From the NCBI GenBank assembly GCA_963844575.1, contig CAWJOU010000005.1:3224001-3288000 (forward strand): a stretch of DNA of 64,000 bases, written 5' to 3'. Both the position numbers and the translations under genes were made by a program. Source of the stretch: DASZUK01 sp963844575. GTDB lineage: Bacteria > Actinomycetota > Acidimicrobiia > Acidimicrobiales > RAAP-2. Below are positions 52,245 to 61,246 of this stretch, piece after piece; the first letter of the stretch is position 1; the number at the start of each line of letters is the position of its first letter. A model generated the notes under the pieces. It made no database searches. It was not told where the DNA came from and saw only the letters and a list, made by a program, of their open reading frames with translations.

Positions 52245-53231
52245 ATGGTCCCGGCGACGACGAGCAGCCGCCTCGCCTACCGAACGACCGCGCTGGGCAC
52301 CCGGGCCGAGCTGCTTGTCACCGACGACCGCGCCTTGGCCACGGCCATCGGGATCCTCGAGGCCGAGCTCGAGCGCATCGATCGAGCGGCGAGCCGGTTC
52401 CGCTCCGATTCCGAGCTGTCGCGTGTGCATCGAGCCGGTGGCGACCCGATCGTCGTGAGTGACGGGCTCTTCGAGGCGATCCGCGTGGCGCTCGGTGCGG
52501 CGACAGCCACCGACGGAGCGGTCGACCCCACCGTCGGCCCGGCCCTGTGCCGGCTCGGCTACGACCGTGACTTCGCCGACGTGGCCGGAGGCCGGGACGG
52601 GACGCTGCCCGAGCCCCAGCCGGTACCCGGATGGCGAGCGGTCGAGATCGACGAGAGCCGCGGGACGGTTCGGCTCCCGCCCGGCGTCGAGCTCGACCTG
52701 GGCGCCACCGCCAAGGCCCTGGCCGCCGATCGGGTCGCCGACCGGGTCGGCCGGACGTGCGGGTGCGGCGTGCTCGTCTCCCTCGGCGGCGACATCGCAA
52801 CGGCCGGCGTCTTCGACGGCTTTGCGGTCGGGCTCGACGGGACCTGTGGGATGGCAGTCGGCGACGAGACCGTCCTCATCGGTTCCGGCGGTCTGGCGAC
52901 GTCGGGGACCGCGGCGAGGCGGTGGCGTCTCGGTCGTGACCGCGTCCACCACATCGTCGATCCGGCCACTGGCCTACCGGCGCGCGAGATCTGGCAAACG
53001 GTCACCGTCTGTGCCGGGTCGTGCGTCGCCGCCAACGCTGCGTCGACGGCCGCCGTCGTCATGGGAGCGGCGGCGCCCCGGTGGCTGCGCGCCCGAGCGC
53101 TCCCCGCCCGCCTGGTTTCCCCCGACGGTCACGTCGTCGTGGTCGGAGGATGGCCCGGCACCGACGACGGTTCCGCCGACGGCACCGAAGGCTCGGCCGA
53201 GACGCCAGGCCGGGGTTGGGCGGGAACATGA
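52245..53231 (+). CDS. apbE: FAD:protein FMN transferase ApbE
   Basis: 328 residues. Flavin-transferase signatures: AASRFRSDSELSRVH, TDGAVDPTVGPAL, VELDLGATAKALAADRVAD, VSLGGDIATAGVF and the C-terminal HHIVDPATGLPA. It attaches FMN covalently to a Ser/Thr of target proteins; the likely targets are the adjacent membrane proteins. First gene of an eight-gene run joined by 4-base overlaps. Confidence 0.9.
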   Translation: MVPATTSSRLAYRTTALGTRAELLVTDDRALATAIGILEAELERIDRAASRFRSDSELSRVHRAGGDPIVVSDGLFEAIRVALGAATATDGAVDPTVGPALCRLGYDRDFADVAGGRDGTLPEPQPVPGWRAVEIDESRGTVRLPPGVELDLGATAKALAADRVADRVGRTCGCGVLVSLGGDIATAGVFDGFAVGLDGTCGMAVGDETVLIGSGGLATSGTAARRWRLGRDRVHHIVDPATGLPAREIWQTVTVCAGSCVAANAASTAAVVMGAAAPRWLRARALPARLVSPDGHVVVVGGWPGTDDGSADGTEGSAETPGRGWAGT

Positions 53232-54334
53232 CGGCGGTGATCGGTCAGGGATCGACGGCGTTGTGGTACCTGACGAGGGCGACCGGTCTCGTCGCCCTCG
53301 TCCTGCTCTCCGCCACCGTCGTCCTTGGCATCGTCTCGTCGATGGGCCGGGCCGGCGAGCGCTGGCCAAGGTTCTTCTCCCAGGCCGTCCACCGGAACCT
53401 CTCGCTCCTCTGCCTCGTCTTCGTCGCGATGCACGTCGTCACGACCGTCGCCGACGGCTATGTCCCCATCGGTCTGCTCGATGCCGTCGTGCCCTTCCGC
53501 TCGCCGTACCGCCCGATCTGGGTCGGCTTCGGGAGCCTGGCGTTCGACCTCCTTCTTGCCGTGTCGGTGACGAGCGCCCTTCGCCGCCGGATCGGCCCGC
53601 GGGCGTGGCGCGGCGTGCACTGGCTTGCCTACGCCTGCTGGCCGATCGCCGTGCTCCACGGCCTGGGGACCGGGAGCGACCCCCGGCTACCGGTCACCCA
53701 GGCCGTCGGCGTCGCCTGCGTCGCCGTGGTCGTCGGCGCCACCGCCTGGCGACTGGTCGACGGCCGCGGTATCTCCCAGCGGTGGCGCGTCGGCGGGGCG
53801 ATCGGCGGGGCCGTCGTCCTACTCGCCACGGCAATCTTCGCCGCCCTGGGCCCGCTCCGACCGGGCTGGTCCCATCGTGCCGGCACGTCGAGCGCCGTCC
53901 TCGCGGAGCTCGGCGGGGCCACCACCTCCACGTCGCCGGCACCGCTCCAATCGGCCAACCGGGCGGCGACGGCGGCCGACGCGCCGACCGCCGCCATGCC
54001 GTCGGCGCCGTTCACGGTCCCCGTCACTGGCCGCTACACGACGACCGACGCCGGTTCCGGCGAGATCACGGTTCGGCTCGACCTCCACCCGACGACCGAC
54101 GCCCCGCCGCTCGTCGTCGCGCTGACCGGCGCACCGGTCGCCGACGGGGTGGCGCTGCGTTCGGGCCAGGTGACGTTCGGGACGGCCGGCGGCCCGGTCA
54201 CCGCGTTGGACGGGAGCACGATCGACGCGTCGGTCACTGGACCCGTTGGGCCAATGCGCCTGGCCATTCGGGTCACGCTCGATCGGGCCACGGGAACGGC
54301 CAGCGGATCGGTGTCGGGGACCCCGGGGTCATGA
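53228..54334 (+). CDS. Ferric reductase-like membrane protein
   Basis: 368 residues. About six helices in the first 215 residues; heme-ligand-like histidines in VHRNLSLLCLVFVAMHVVTT and GVHWLAYACWPIAVLHGLG, the ferric-reductase (cytochrome b-like) pattern. The extracytoplasmic C-terminus (about 225-368) is Ser/Thr/Ala-rich then beta-rich and of unknown fold. Probably passes electrons from the cytoplasmic NuoF/ferredoxin side across the membrane. Overlaps both neighbours by 4 bases. Confidence 0.83.
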   Translation: MTAVIGQGSTALWYLTRATGLVALVLLSATVVLGIVSSMGRAGERWPRFFSQAVHRNLSLLCLVFVAMHVVTTVADGYVPIGLLDAVVPFRSPYRPIWVGFGSLAFDLLLAVSVTSALRRRIGPRAWRGVHWLAYACWPIAVLHGLGTGSDPRLPVTQAVGVACVAVVVGATAWRLVDGRGISQRWRVGGAIGGAVVLLATAIFAALGPLRPGWSHRAGTSSAVLAELGGATTSTSPAPLQSANRAATAADAPTAAMPSAPFTVPVTGRYTTTDAGSGEITVRLDLHPTTDAPPLVVALTGAPVADGVALRSGQVTFGTAGGPVTALDGSTIDASVTGPVGPMRLAIRVTLDRATGTASGSVSGTPGS

Positions 54335-55656
54335 GCGGAGGCACCATCATCCGATCGGTCGAGCCGGTTCGAGCCGATGCCCGGCCACGCCTCCTGGCCG
54401 GACTGCGGCCCGACGGCCGGGCGTCGGGGCTTGACGCCCATCTCGATCAGTGGGGACCGGTGGACTGGCGCCGGACGAGGCTGAGCCTGATCGGCGAGGT
54501 CGACGCCAGCGGGTTGACCGGTCACGGCGGCGCGTGGTTTCCGGTCGGTACGAAGTGGCGGGCAATCGCCCGACAGCGAGGGCGCCGACCGATCGTCGTG
54601 GCCAACGGAGCCGAAGGCGAACCGGCGAGCGGCAAGGACGCGCTGCTCCTCACCCGGGCGCCCCACCTCGTCCTCGACGGCCTCGCCGCGGCCAGCGTCG
54701 CCCTCCGGGCGGTCGGTGCTGTCGTCTACGTCCCCGAGCACCTCACCGGTCCCGTAGAGGCGGCGATCGCCATGCGACGTCGGCGCCACCTGGACCCGGT
54801 CACGATGATGGTGGCCTGTGCCCCCGACACGTACCTCGCCGGGCAAGAGGCGGCGGTCGTTCGCAGCCTGAACGGCGGGCCAGCGCTGCCCTACTTCGTC
54901 GGCCTCCGGTCGGTGCGCCAGCGCGGGGTCGACGGGCGACCGACGCTGGTCCAGAACGTCGAGACCTTCGCCCACGTCGCCCTCGTCGCCCGCTTCGGCG
55001 CCCGGTGGTTCAGGGGGTTGGGCACGGCCGAGCTGCCCGGGACGATGCTGCTCTCGGTCAGCGGCCGCTGGGATCGGCCCGCCGTCGTCGAGGCGCCACT
55101 CGGGGCGCGGTTCGCCGACGTCCTCGATCTGGCGTCGTCCGACGTCGGCCGGTACCGCGGTGCCCTGCTGGGCGGCTACGGCGGTGGATGGGTGCCGCCG
55201 GAGGCGCTGCTCGACCTGCGCGTGAACGAGCGGCAGGTCCGCCAGGCCGGCGCGTCGCTCGGCGCCGGGGTCGTCGCCCTGCTGCCGACGACGACGTGCC
55301 CCCTGGCCGAGGTGGCCCGGGTCGTCCGCTACCTGACCGGCCAGGGAGCCGGGCAGTGCGGTCCGTGCCGAGAGGGTCTGCCGGCGCTGGCTGATGAGCT
55401 CGAGCGGTGCACGTTCGGGACCGGCTCACCGCGGTCCGGCGTCCGCCCGATCCTCGACCTGTGTGATCTCGTCGAGGGTCGCGGCGCCTGCCGGCACCCT
55501 GACGGCGTCGCTCGGTTCACCCGCAGTGCGTGCACGGTCTTCGCCGACGAGATCGCCGTCCACCTCCGCCACGGGCCATGCCGCCAGACCGGGCGCGGCG
55601 GCTGGCTCCCCGTCCCCGGTCAGTCCGGGCCACCGCGCCAGCGAGAACCGCGATGA
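54331..55656 (+). CDS. NuoF-like NADH/iron-sulfur oxidoreductase subunit
   Basis: 441 residues. NADH- and FMN-binding region typical of complex I 51-kDa subunits: GRGRRPIVVANGAEGEPASGKDALLL, LNGGPALPYFVGLRSV and PTLVQNVETFAHVALV. C-terminal iron-sulfur motif GQCGPCREGLPALADELE plus further cysteines (DLCDLVEGRGACRHP). It could oxidise NADH and pass electrons to the ferredoxin and the membrane protein. Part of the overlap chain. Confidence 0.85.
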   Translation: MSGGTIIRSVEPVRADARPRLLAGLRPDGRASGLDAHLDQWGPVDWRRTRLSLIGEVDASGLTGHGGAWFPVGTKWRAIARQRGRRPIVVANGAEGEPASGKDALLLTRAPHLVLDGLAAASVALRAVGAVVYVPEHLTGPVEAAIAMRRRRHLDPVTMMVACAPDTYLAGQEAAVVRSLNGGPALPYFVGLRSVRQRGVDGRPTLVQNVETFAHVALVARFGARWFRGLGTAELPGTMLLSVSGRWDRPAVVEAPLGARFADVLDLASSDVGRYRGALLGGYGGGWVPPEALLDLRVNERQVRQAGASLGAGVVALLPTTTCPLAEVARVVRYLTGQGAGQCGPCREGLPALADELERCTFGTGSPRSGVRPILDLCDLVEGRGACRHPDGVARFTRSACTVFADEIAVHLRHGPCRQTGRGGWLPVPGQSGPPRQREPR

Positions 55657-55868
55657 CCGGATCGCACATCGAGCTCGTCGTCGATCCCGTCGCCTGCGAT
55701 GGCCACGGGGTATGCGCCGAGCTCTTCCCCGAGCACATCTCGACCGACCCGTGGGGCTATCCCCTTGTCAACCCCGGGTCGATCCCACCAGGCCTGATTG
55801 ACCATGCCAGGAGGGCCGTCCGCTGGTGCCCGATGCAGGCCCTCCACCTGGTGGAGCGAAATCGGTGA
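55653..55868 (+). CDS. [3Fe-4S]-type ferredoxin
   Basis: 71 residues. VVDPVACDGHGVCAELFPEHI and VRWCPMQAL give three cysteines in a C-x5-C...C-P layout, as in P450-type 3Fe-4S ferredoxins (often called Fer/SoyB-like). It is coupled to NuoF-like protein and to the following gene by 4-base overlaps. Likely electron carrier within the same module. Confidence 0.85.
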   Translation: MTGSHIELVVDPVACDGHGVCAELFPEHISTDPWGYPLVNPGSIPPGLIDHARRAVRWCPMQALHLVERNR

Positions 55869-57046
55869 GTCAGTCGACGAGGTTCGTCGTCCAACGGGGC
55901 CGGACCTACCGTCGCCGGCGGGCAAAGGTCGCCCTGATAGCCCTGCTCGGCGGAGTCCTCCTATGGCTCGGGATCTCGCTGGGCGGCGCGCTGACGGACC
56001 CGTCGTTGGGCGGCTCCGTCGGCGCCCGGTTCGCCGAGTGGGCTCGCGGGCACGGCGCAGCGTCGATCGTCAACTGGACGGAGAACGAGTGGTACAGCCA
56101 CCACCAACCGAAGGTCGGGGGCACGCTCCCTCCCGGTACGATCCGGCGCCCGACGGCGACGCCAGTCACCGTGGCCAGCGCACCACCGCACCTCCCGCCA
56201 CCGGCACCGGTCCAGCCGTTCGCCAGCCCGGCCGTCCCCGGCGAGGGCGAGTGGTCGCCGGCCGGCCGCCTCGTCGGTGGGATCCCGGCGGTCTACGTCA
56301 CCACCCTGCGCCCCGACGTCGTCCACACGAGCTACGTCGTCGGGATGGCCTGGATGGACACCAAGCTCCTGCGCGCCACCCTCTACTCAGGGAGCCAGAT
56401 CCCCGGCGGCGGCCCATACCCCGACACCGCCCCGATCGGGCCGGCCGCAGCCCAGAGCCTGATCGCCGCGTTCAACGCCGGGTTCTTGATGTCGGCAGCC
56501 GACGGCGGGTACTACACCGACGGCCAAGTGGTCGTGCCGCTGCGTACCGGTGCCGCCTCGTTCGTCGTCTACCGGAACGGCTCGGCGACCGTCGGGCAGT
56601 GGGGCCGGGACGTGACCATGTCGTCCGACGTCGTCTCCGTCCGCCAGAACCTCGACCTGCTGGTCGACAACGGCCAGCCGGTCCCCGGCCTGAATGCCGC
56701 CGACACGACCCAATGGGGGGCGACGCTCGGCAACGCGGTCTACGTGTGGCGGTCCGGCCTGGGGGTGACCCAAGACGGCGCGCTCGTGTACGTGGGCGGC
56801 CCGGGGCTCAACATCACGGACCTGGCCGACCTACTCGCCCGGGCCGGCGCCGTCCGGGCCATGGAGCTCGACATCAACACCACATGGGTCAACTTCACGA
56901 CCTACCGTCCTTCCTCCCCCACCGGGGCGGCGTCGGCCGGCAACGGCACGGAGCTGCTCCCGGCGATGGCCGGCTCGCCCGGCCGCTACTTCGAGAGCTG
57001 GTGGGCCCGTGACTTCATCACGATGTCCTCGGCGGTCGGTGGGTGA
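55865..57046 (+). CDS. Phosphodiester glycosidase (NAGPA/DUF2233-like) exoprotein
   Basis: 393 residues. N-terminal transmembrane anchor (AKVALIALLGGVLLWLGISLGGAL), then an extracytoplasmic domain with AAFNAGFLMSAADGGYYTDG and VRAMELDINTTWVNF, the marks of the phosphodiester glycosidase family that uncovers mannose-6-phosphate in animals and trims wall polymers in bacteria. Here a wall polymer is the natural guess. Overlaps ferredoxin and UbiA by 4 bases. Confidence 0.82.
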   Translation: MSQSTRFVVQRGRTYRRRRAKVALIALLGGVLLWLGISLGGALTDPSLGGSVGARFAEWARGHGAASIVNWTENEWYSHHQPKVGGTLPPGTIRRPTATPVTVASAPPHLPPPAPVQPFASPAVPGEGEWSPAGRLVGGIPAVYVTTLRPDVVHTSYVVGMAWMDTKLLRATLYSGSQIPGGGPYPDTAPIGPAAAQSLIAAFNAGFLMSAADGGYYTDGQVVVPLRTGAASFVVYRNGSATVGQWGRDVTMSSDVVSVRQNLDLLVDNGQPVPGLNAADTTQWGATLGNAVYVWRSGLGVTQDGALVYVGGPGLNITDLADLLARAGAVRAMELDINTTWVNFTTYRPSSPTGAASAGNGTELLPAMAGSPGRYFESWWARDFITMSSAVGG

Positions 57047-57987
57047 GGGCCCGAGCGGCCACCCCGCCCCAGGCGATCGCCGGACCGACCGACCGCCGCG
57101 CCCGGGACCGGGCCAGCCACCTCGTCCGAGCGATGCGGCCGCGGCAGTGGGGAAAGAACCTCCTCGTCTTCCTGGCGCCGGCGGCCGCCGGGGTCCTGAG
57201 CCATTTCGGGGTCTTCCTCCACGTGCTCGGCGCGTGCGGGGTCTTCTGCGCCGCCGCCGCGGGGACGTATCTCGTCAACGACGCGGTGGACGCCGAGGCC
57301 GACCGGCGGCACCCGGACAAGCGGCTCCGGCCGGTGGCCAACGGCGACATCCCGGTGAGAGCCGCCGTCGTCAGCGGGGCGGCCCTGGCCACCGTCGCCA
57401 TCGCCGGTGCGTGGCTGGTCGCTGGATGGAGCCTGGCGGTGGTCGTGGGGGCGTACGTCATCGTCAGCACCGCGTACAGCCTGCGCTTGAAGCGCGAACC
57501 GGTCGTCGAGTTGGCGGCGGTGGCGTCGTGCTTCGTGCTGCGCGCCGTCGCCGGCGGTGCCGCCGCCCACGTGCCGCTCTCGAACTGGTTCCTCGTCGTC
57601 ACCTGCTTCGGCGCGCTCTTCATCGTCGTCGGCAAGCGCTCGGCCGAGCACGCCCGGCTGGGGAGCGAGCGCGGCGACCACCGACCGGTCCTCACCAGCT
57701 ACACCCCGTCGTTCCTCCGGTCGACGTTGACCCTGGCCGCGTCCGTGACCCTCACCGCGTACTTCCTCTGGGCGTTCGAGGCGACCGGCTTGGCCGGCCG
57801 GGCCGGGTCACGGGTCGTCTGGATCCAGCTCACCGTCGTCCCGGTGATCCTCGGCACGCTCCACATCCTCTGGCTCCTCGACGCCGGCCGGGGCGGCACG
57901 CCGGAGGCTCTGGCGTTGCGGGACCGTTTCCTCCAGGCCCTCGGGGTTCTCTGGTTGGTCTTCTTCTCCATTGGGCTCTACGGATGA
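57043..57987 (+). CDS. ubiA: Decaprenyl-phosphate phosphoribosyltransferase (UbiA family)
   Basis: 314 residues, nine helices. Asp-rich motif YLVNDAVDAEADRRHPDKRLRPVANGDIP is the N-D-x2-D-x3-D-x2-H-P signature of the Rv3806c type. It makes decaprenylphosphoryl-5-phosphoribose from PRPP, the first step to the arabinose donor of arabinogalactan. N-terminal MRPRQWGKNLLVFLAP fits. It directly precedes DprE1. Confidence 0.9.
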   Translation: MRARAATPPQAIAGPTDRRARDRASHLVRAMRPRQWGKNLLVFLAPAAAGVLSHFGVFLHVLGACGVFCAAAAGTYLVNDAVDAEADRRHPDKRLRPVANGDIPVRAAVVSGAALATVAIAGAWLVAGWSLAVVVGAYVIVSTAYSLRLKREPVVELAAVASCFVLRAVAGGAAAHVPLSNWFLVVTCFGALFIVVGKRSAEHARLGSERGDHRPVLTSYTPSFLRSTLTLAASVTLTAYFLWAFEATGLAGRAGSRVVWIQLTVVPVILGTLHILWLLDAGRGGTPEALALRDRFLQALGVLWLVFFSIGLYG

Positions 57988-59351
57988 GCGCTGCGACGAC
58001 CGAGCGCACTCTGACCGGGTGGGGGCGGACGGCCCCCTCGAGGGCGCAGGTGGTTCGGCCGGACGGACCGGGCGAGGTCGCCGGGCTACTCGCGCACCGC
58101 CCGGTGATCGCCCGGGGGCTCGGGCGGAGCTACGGCGACGCGGCCCAGCGGGCCGGCGGCGTCGTCGTCGACACGTCAGGCCTGACGTCCATCGGACCGA
58201 TCGACGCCCGGACCGGTGCGGTCACCGTCGGGGGTGGGGCACCGCTCGGGGAGCTGATGCGCCGCGCCCTGATGACCGGTTGGTTCGTCGGCGTGACCCC
58301 CGGCACCCGCCACGTGACCGTCGGTGGCGCCATCGCCGCCGACGTACACGGCAAGAACCACCATCGCGAAGGCAGCTTCTGCCGGTACGTGACGAAGCTC
58401 ACCCTGGCGACGCCGACCGGCGTCCACGTGGTCGGGCCCGACGACGACCCCGAGCTGTTCTGGGCCACCGCCGGGGGCATGGGGCTCACCGGCGTCGTCA
58501 CGAAGGCGACGCTCCAGCTCGTCCCGGTCGAGAGCTCGTGGATGACGGTCGACACGGAACGGTTCGACCGGCTCGACGATGTCATGGCCGCCATGAGCTC
58601 CTCGGACGCCGATCACCGCTACTCGGTGGCGTGGGTGGACGTGGCGGCCCGCCCCGGCCGCCGCGGTCGATCGGTCCTGACGAGGGGCGACCATGCACCG
58701 CGAGACGCCCTGCCGTCGACGCGCCGAGCCGGCCGGCCCGGCATCGGACGGGAGCGTCCCCACCGCCTACCGGCGGCGTCCGTCGGTCGCTTGTTGTCGC
58801 CCGAGCTGATCCGAGCCGTGAATGGTCTGTGGTTCCGAAAGGCACCCCGCCGGGAGTCCGGCGCACTGCAGACCGTGTCGTCGTTCTTCCATCCCCTGGA
58901 TCGGATCGCCGACTGGAACCTCCTCTACGGCCGCCGTGGGTTCGTGCAGTACCAGTTCGTCGTCGGCTGGCCGCACGCCGAGCTCGTGCACCGGGCCGTC
59001 GCCATGACCGAGTCCTATCGCGTGCCGTCCTTCCTGGCCGTCCTCAAGCGGCTCGGGCCCGGCGATCCCGGGCCGCTCTCGTTCCCCGTCGAAGGATGGA
59101 CGTTGGCGCTCGACTTCCCCGTCGGTCCCGAGCGCCTCCCCGCGCTGCTCGACCGGCTCGACGAGCTGGTCGCCGCGGCGGGCGGCCGTGTCTACCTGGC
59201 CAAGGACGGCCGGCTCCGCCCCGAGCTCGTCCCGGTCATGTACCCCCGGCACCGCGAGCTGGCGGACGTTCGCCGAAGGGTCGACCCTGAACGGGTCATC
59301 CAGTCGGACCTCTCCCGCCGTCTCGGCCTGGACCAAGGGTGGTCGTCGTGA
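57984..59351 (+). CDS. dprE1: Decaprenylphosphoryl-beta-D-ribose 2'-oxidase DprE1
   Basis: 455 residues. FAD-binding domain with LGRSYGDAAQRAGG, VTPGTRHVTVGGAIAADVHGKNHHREGSF, and GGMGLTGVVTKATL; C-terminal LSFPVEGWTLALDFPVGPERLP and VYLAKDGRLRPELVPVMYP, whose Lys matches the catalytic Lys of the mycobacterial enzyme. The residue that is Cys387 in M. tuberculosis (in GWNVCVDFP) is Ala375 here. It oxidises decaprenylphosphoryl ribose to the 2'-keto form; DprE2 then reduces it. Confidence 0.92.
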   Translation: MSAATTERTLTGWGRTAPSRAQVVRPDGPGEVAGLLAHRPVIARGLGRSYGDAAQRAGGVVVDTSGLTSIGPIDARTGAVTVGGGAPLGELMRRALMTGWFVGVTPGTRHVTVGGAIAADVHGKNHHREGSFCRYVTKLTLATPTGVHVVGPDDDPELFWATAGGMGLTGVVTKATLQLVPVESSWMTVDTERFDRLDDVMAAMSSSDADHRYSVAWVDVAARPGRRGRSVLTRGDHAPRDALPSTRRAGRPGIGRERPHRLPAASVGRLLSPELIRAVNGLWFRKAPRRESGALQTVSSFFHPLDRIADWNLLYGRRGFVQYQFVVGWPHAELVHRAVAMTESYRVPSFLAVLKRLGPGDPGPLSFPVEGWTLALDFPVGPERLPALLDRLDELVAAAGGRVYLAKDGRLRPELVPVMYPRHRELADVRRRVDPERVIQSDLSRRLGLDQGWSS

Positions 59352-60112
59352 ACGACGCCTTCGGTCGTCCGCAGTCGGTCGTCGTCCTCGGCGGGACGTC
59401 CGACATCGCCGGCGCGGCGCTCGACATGCTCGTCGCCGACCGTTGCCGCCAGGTCGTCCTCGCCGGCCGAAACGGCGAGGCCCTAGAGGTGGTAGCGGCG
59501 CGCCTGCGAGCCGGTGGTGCCGAGCGCGTCGAGACCGTCGTCTTCGACGCCACCGAGCCGGACCGCGCCGGGGTGGTCGTCGGACGGTGCTTCGCCGCGC
59601 TCGACGACCACGTGGACCTGGTCCTCGTCGCCGTCGGGGCCCTCGGCGACCAGCTGACCGACGAGGTCGACCCGGCGCTGGTCGCCGAGCGGATAACCAT
59701 CAACTTGACCTGGCCGGCGGCGGCGGCGGCGGCCGTCGCCAACCGACTTCGCACCGCCGGCCAGGGCCGGATCGTCGTCATCTCCTCGGTCGCCGGCATC
59801 CGGGTACGCCGGGCGAACTTCCTCTACGGCTCAGCGAAGGCCGGGCTCGACGGGTTCGCGCAGGGCCTCGGCGAGGCCCTGCGCGGTTCCGGGGTGCGGC
59901 TGCACGTCGTCCGTCCCGGCTTCGTGTTCACCAAGATGACCGCCGGACGGCCACCGGCCCCGTTCGCCATCGGGCCGGCCGCGGTAGCGGCAGCCATGCT
60001 GAAAGGGATCGAGCGAGACGAGCCGGTCATCTGGGTCCCGTCCATCCTCCGTTTCGTCTTCACCGCTCTCCGCCACCTGCCCAGATCGGCTTGGCGACGG
60101 CTCCGGGGATGA
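59348..60112 (+). CDS. dprE2: Decaprenylphosphoryl-2-keto-ribose reductase DprE2
   Basis: 254 residues, classical SDR. SVVVLGGTSDIAGAALDML nucleotide motif, VLVAVGALGD, and YGSAKAGLDGFAQGLGEAL carrying Tyr-x3-Lys. Completes epimerisation to decaprenylphosphoryl arabinose. GTG at 59348 chosen for the 4-base overlap with dprE1, the rule in this operon; a GTG at 59339 is also open. Last gene of the run. Confidence 0.9.
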   Translation: MNDAFGRPQSVVVLGGTSDIAGAALDMLVADRCRQVVLAGRNGEALEVVAARLRAGGAERVETVVFDATEPDRAGVVVGRCFAALDDHVDLVLVAVGALGDQLTDEVDPALVAERITINLTWPAAAAAAVANRLRTAGQGRIVVISSVAGIRVRRANFLYGSAKAGLDGFAQGLGEALRGSGVRLHVVRPGFVFTKMTAGRPPAPFAIGPAAVAAAMLKGIERDEPVIWVPSILRFVFTALRHLPRSAWRRLRG

Positions 60113-60116
60113 CGGG

Positions 60117-60578
60117 CTACGCCGCCACCTCCGACCGAGCCCGGCGCCGCCGCCGGGCCGGGGCCAGGTGGACCAGGCAGTTGTAGGTGACCAGGGCGAT
60201 GGCCAGGTGCATCGCCATCAGCACCGCCACCGCCTTCGGCGGCTGCCCCTGGGCCAAGATGTACAGGTCCGGCAGCCACAGCACCAGGGTGACCGCGATG
60301 GCCATCCGGAAGAACAGCCACCGCGGCGAGGACGAGATCCGCACCACCACCGGCCAGGCCAGGCAGGCGACGATGACGCCGACCACCGTCAGCTTGGCGT
60401 AGTCGGCGAACTGGAAGTGGCCGTAACCCTTGGTGGACGGGAACACCGCCTCACCGATGGCCACCAGCCCGGCATCGACCAACAGCGACCCGGCCAGCGA
60501 GGCCACCGTGGCCACCACCCAGCGCGCCGCCGACGGCGGCCGGTGGTCCGGGGAAAGGTCGATCCTGGCCAGGGTCAT
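60117..60578 (-). CDS. DUF6069-like membrane protein
   Basis: 153 residues, four helices. AARWVVATVASLAGSLLVDAGLVAIGEAVFP and LTVVGVIVACLAWPVVVRISSSPRWLFF, then a conserved-looking DLYILAQGQPPKAVAVLMAMHLAIALVTYNCLVHLAPAR. The layout matches a family of small actinobacterial four-helix proteins; role unknown. ATG at 60578 (AGAGAG upstream). It converges on the dprE2 end. Confidence 0.7.
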   Translation of the reverse strand: MTLARIDLSPDHRPPSAARWVVATVASLAGSLLVDAGLVAIGEAVFPSTKGYGHFQFADYAKLTVVGVIVACLAWPVVVRISSSPRWLFFRMAIAVTLVLWLPDLYILAQGQPPKAVAVLMAMHLAIALVTYNCLVHLAPARRRRRARSEVAA

Positions 60579-60817
60579 GGCTCTCTGAAGTGCGGTCGAC
60601 AACGGTCAGGCCTCCGTGGCCATGGCGACGTGTCTATCCGGGCGGCCGAGGAGGTGTTCCATGGAGCCCGTTGTACGCCCAGCAGCGTCCGGCGTCATCG
60701 GCCGCTCGGATGAAAGGGCCGCCGTCCGGGTCATCCTGACGGCGGTCGAGGAGGTCCTTCCAGGCCGTTTGCGGCCAGCGGCGTCGGTCGCGGTTGGTGA
60801 CGGTCGACCTCGCCCCG

Positions 60818-61246
60818 TCACGCCTCCTGGTACCCAGGATCGACCATCGGGGCGAGCTCGTTCAGTAGTCCGCGGACCCGACGGTCGATGTCTCCGACGA
60901 TGGGACGGACTGCGTCGATCGACTTTCCGGCCGGATCTTCGAGATCCCAATCCAGATACCGCTTCCCGGGATACACGGGGCACGTATCGCCGCAGCCCAT
61001 AGTGACGATCACGTCAGCCGCCTGAGCGGTCTCCGCAGTAAGGAGCTTGGGGAGCTCCTGGCTGGGGTCGAGGCCTCGTTCTCGCAGTATCGCCACGACC
61101 GACGGGTTGAGCTGGTCGGCCGGCTCAGACCCGGCCGAGAAGACGTCGACCCGACCCTCCGCATAATGGTCGAGCAGGACACGAGCGGCCAGGCTGCGGC
61201 CGGCGTTGTGGACGCACAAGAACAGCACGGCAGGTTTCTTGCTCAC
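60818..61246 (-). CDS. arsC: Arsenate reductase / low-molecular-weight protein phosphatase family
   Basis: 142 residues from the GTG at 61246 (GGAG upstream). P-loop VLFLCVHNAGRSLAARVLL is the C-x5-R-S thiol-phosphatase loop; VIVTMGCGDTCPVYPGKRYLDWDLEDPAGKS carries the second cysteines and the Asp-Pro acid. It reduces arsenate, probably with mycothiol or mycoredoxin. It overlaps aqpS by 4 bases and is the last gene of the ars operon. Confidence 0.9.
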   Translation of the reverse strand: MSKKPAVLFLCVHNAGRSLAARVLLDHYAEGRVDVFSAGSEPADQLNPSVVAILRERGLDPSQELPKLLTAETAQAADVIVTMGCGDTCPVYPGKRYLDWDLEDPAGKSIDAVRPIVGDIDRRVRGLLNELAPMVDPGYQEA

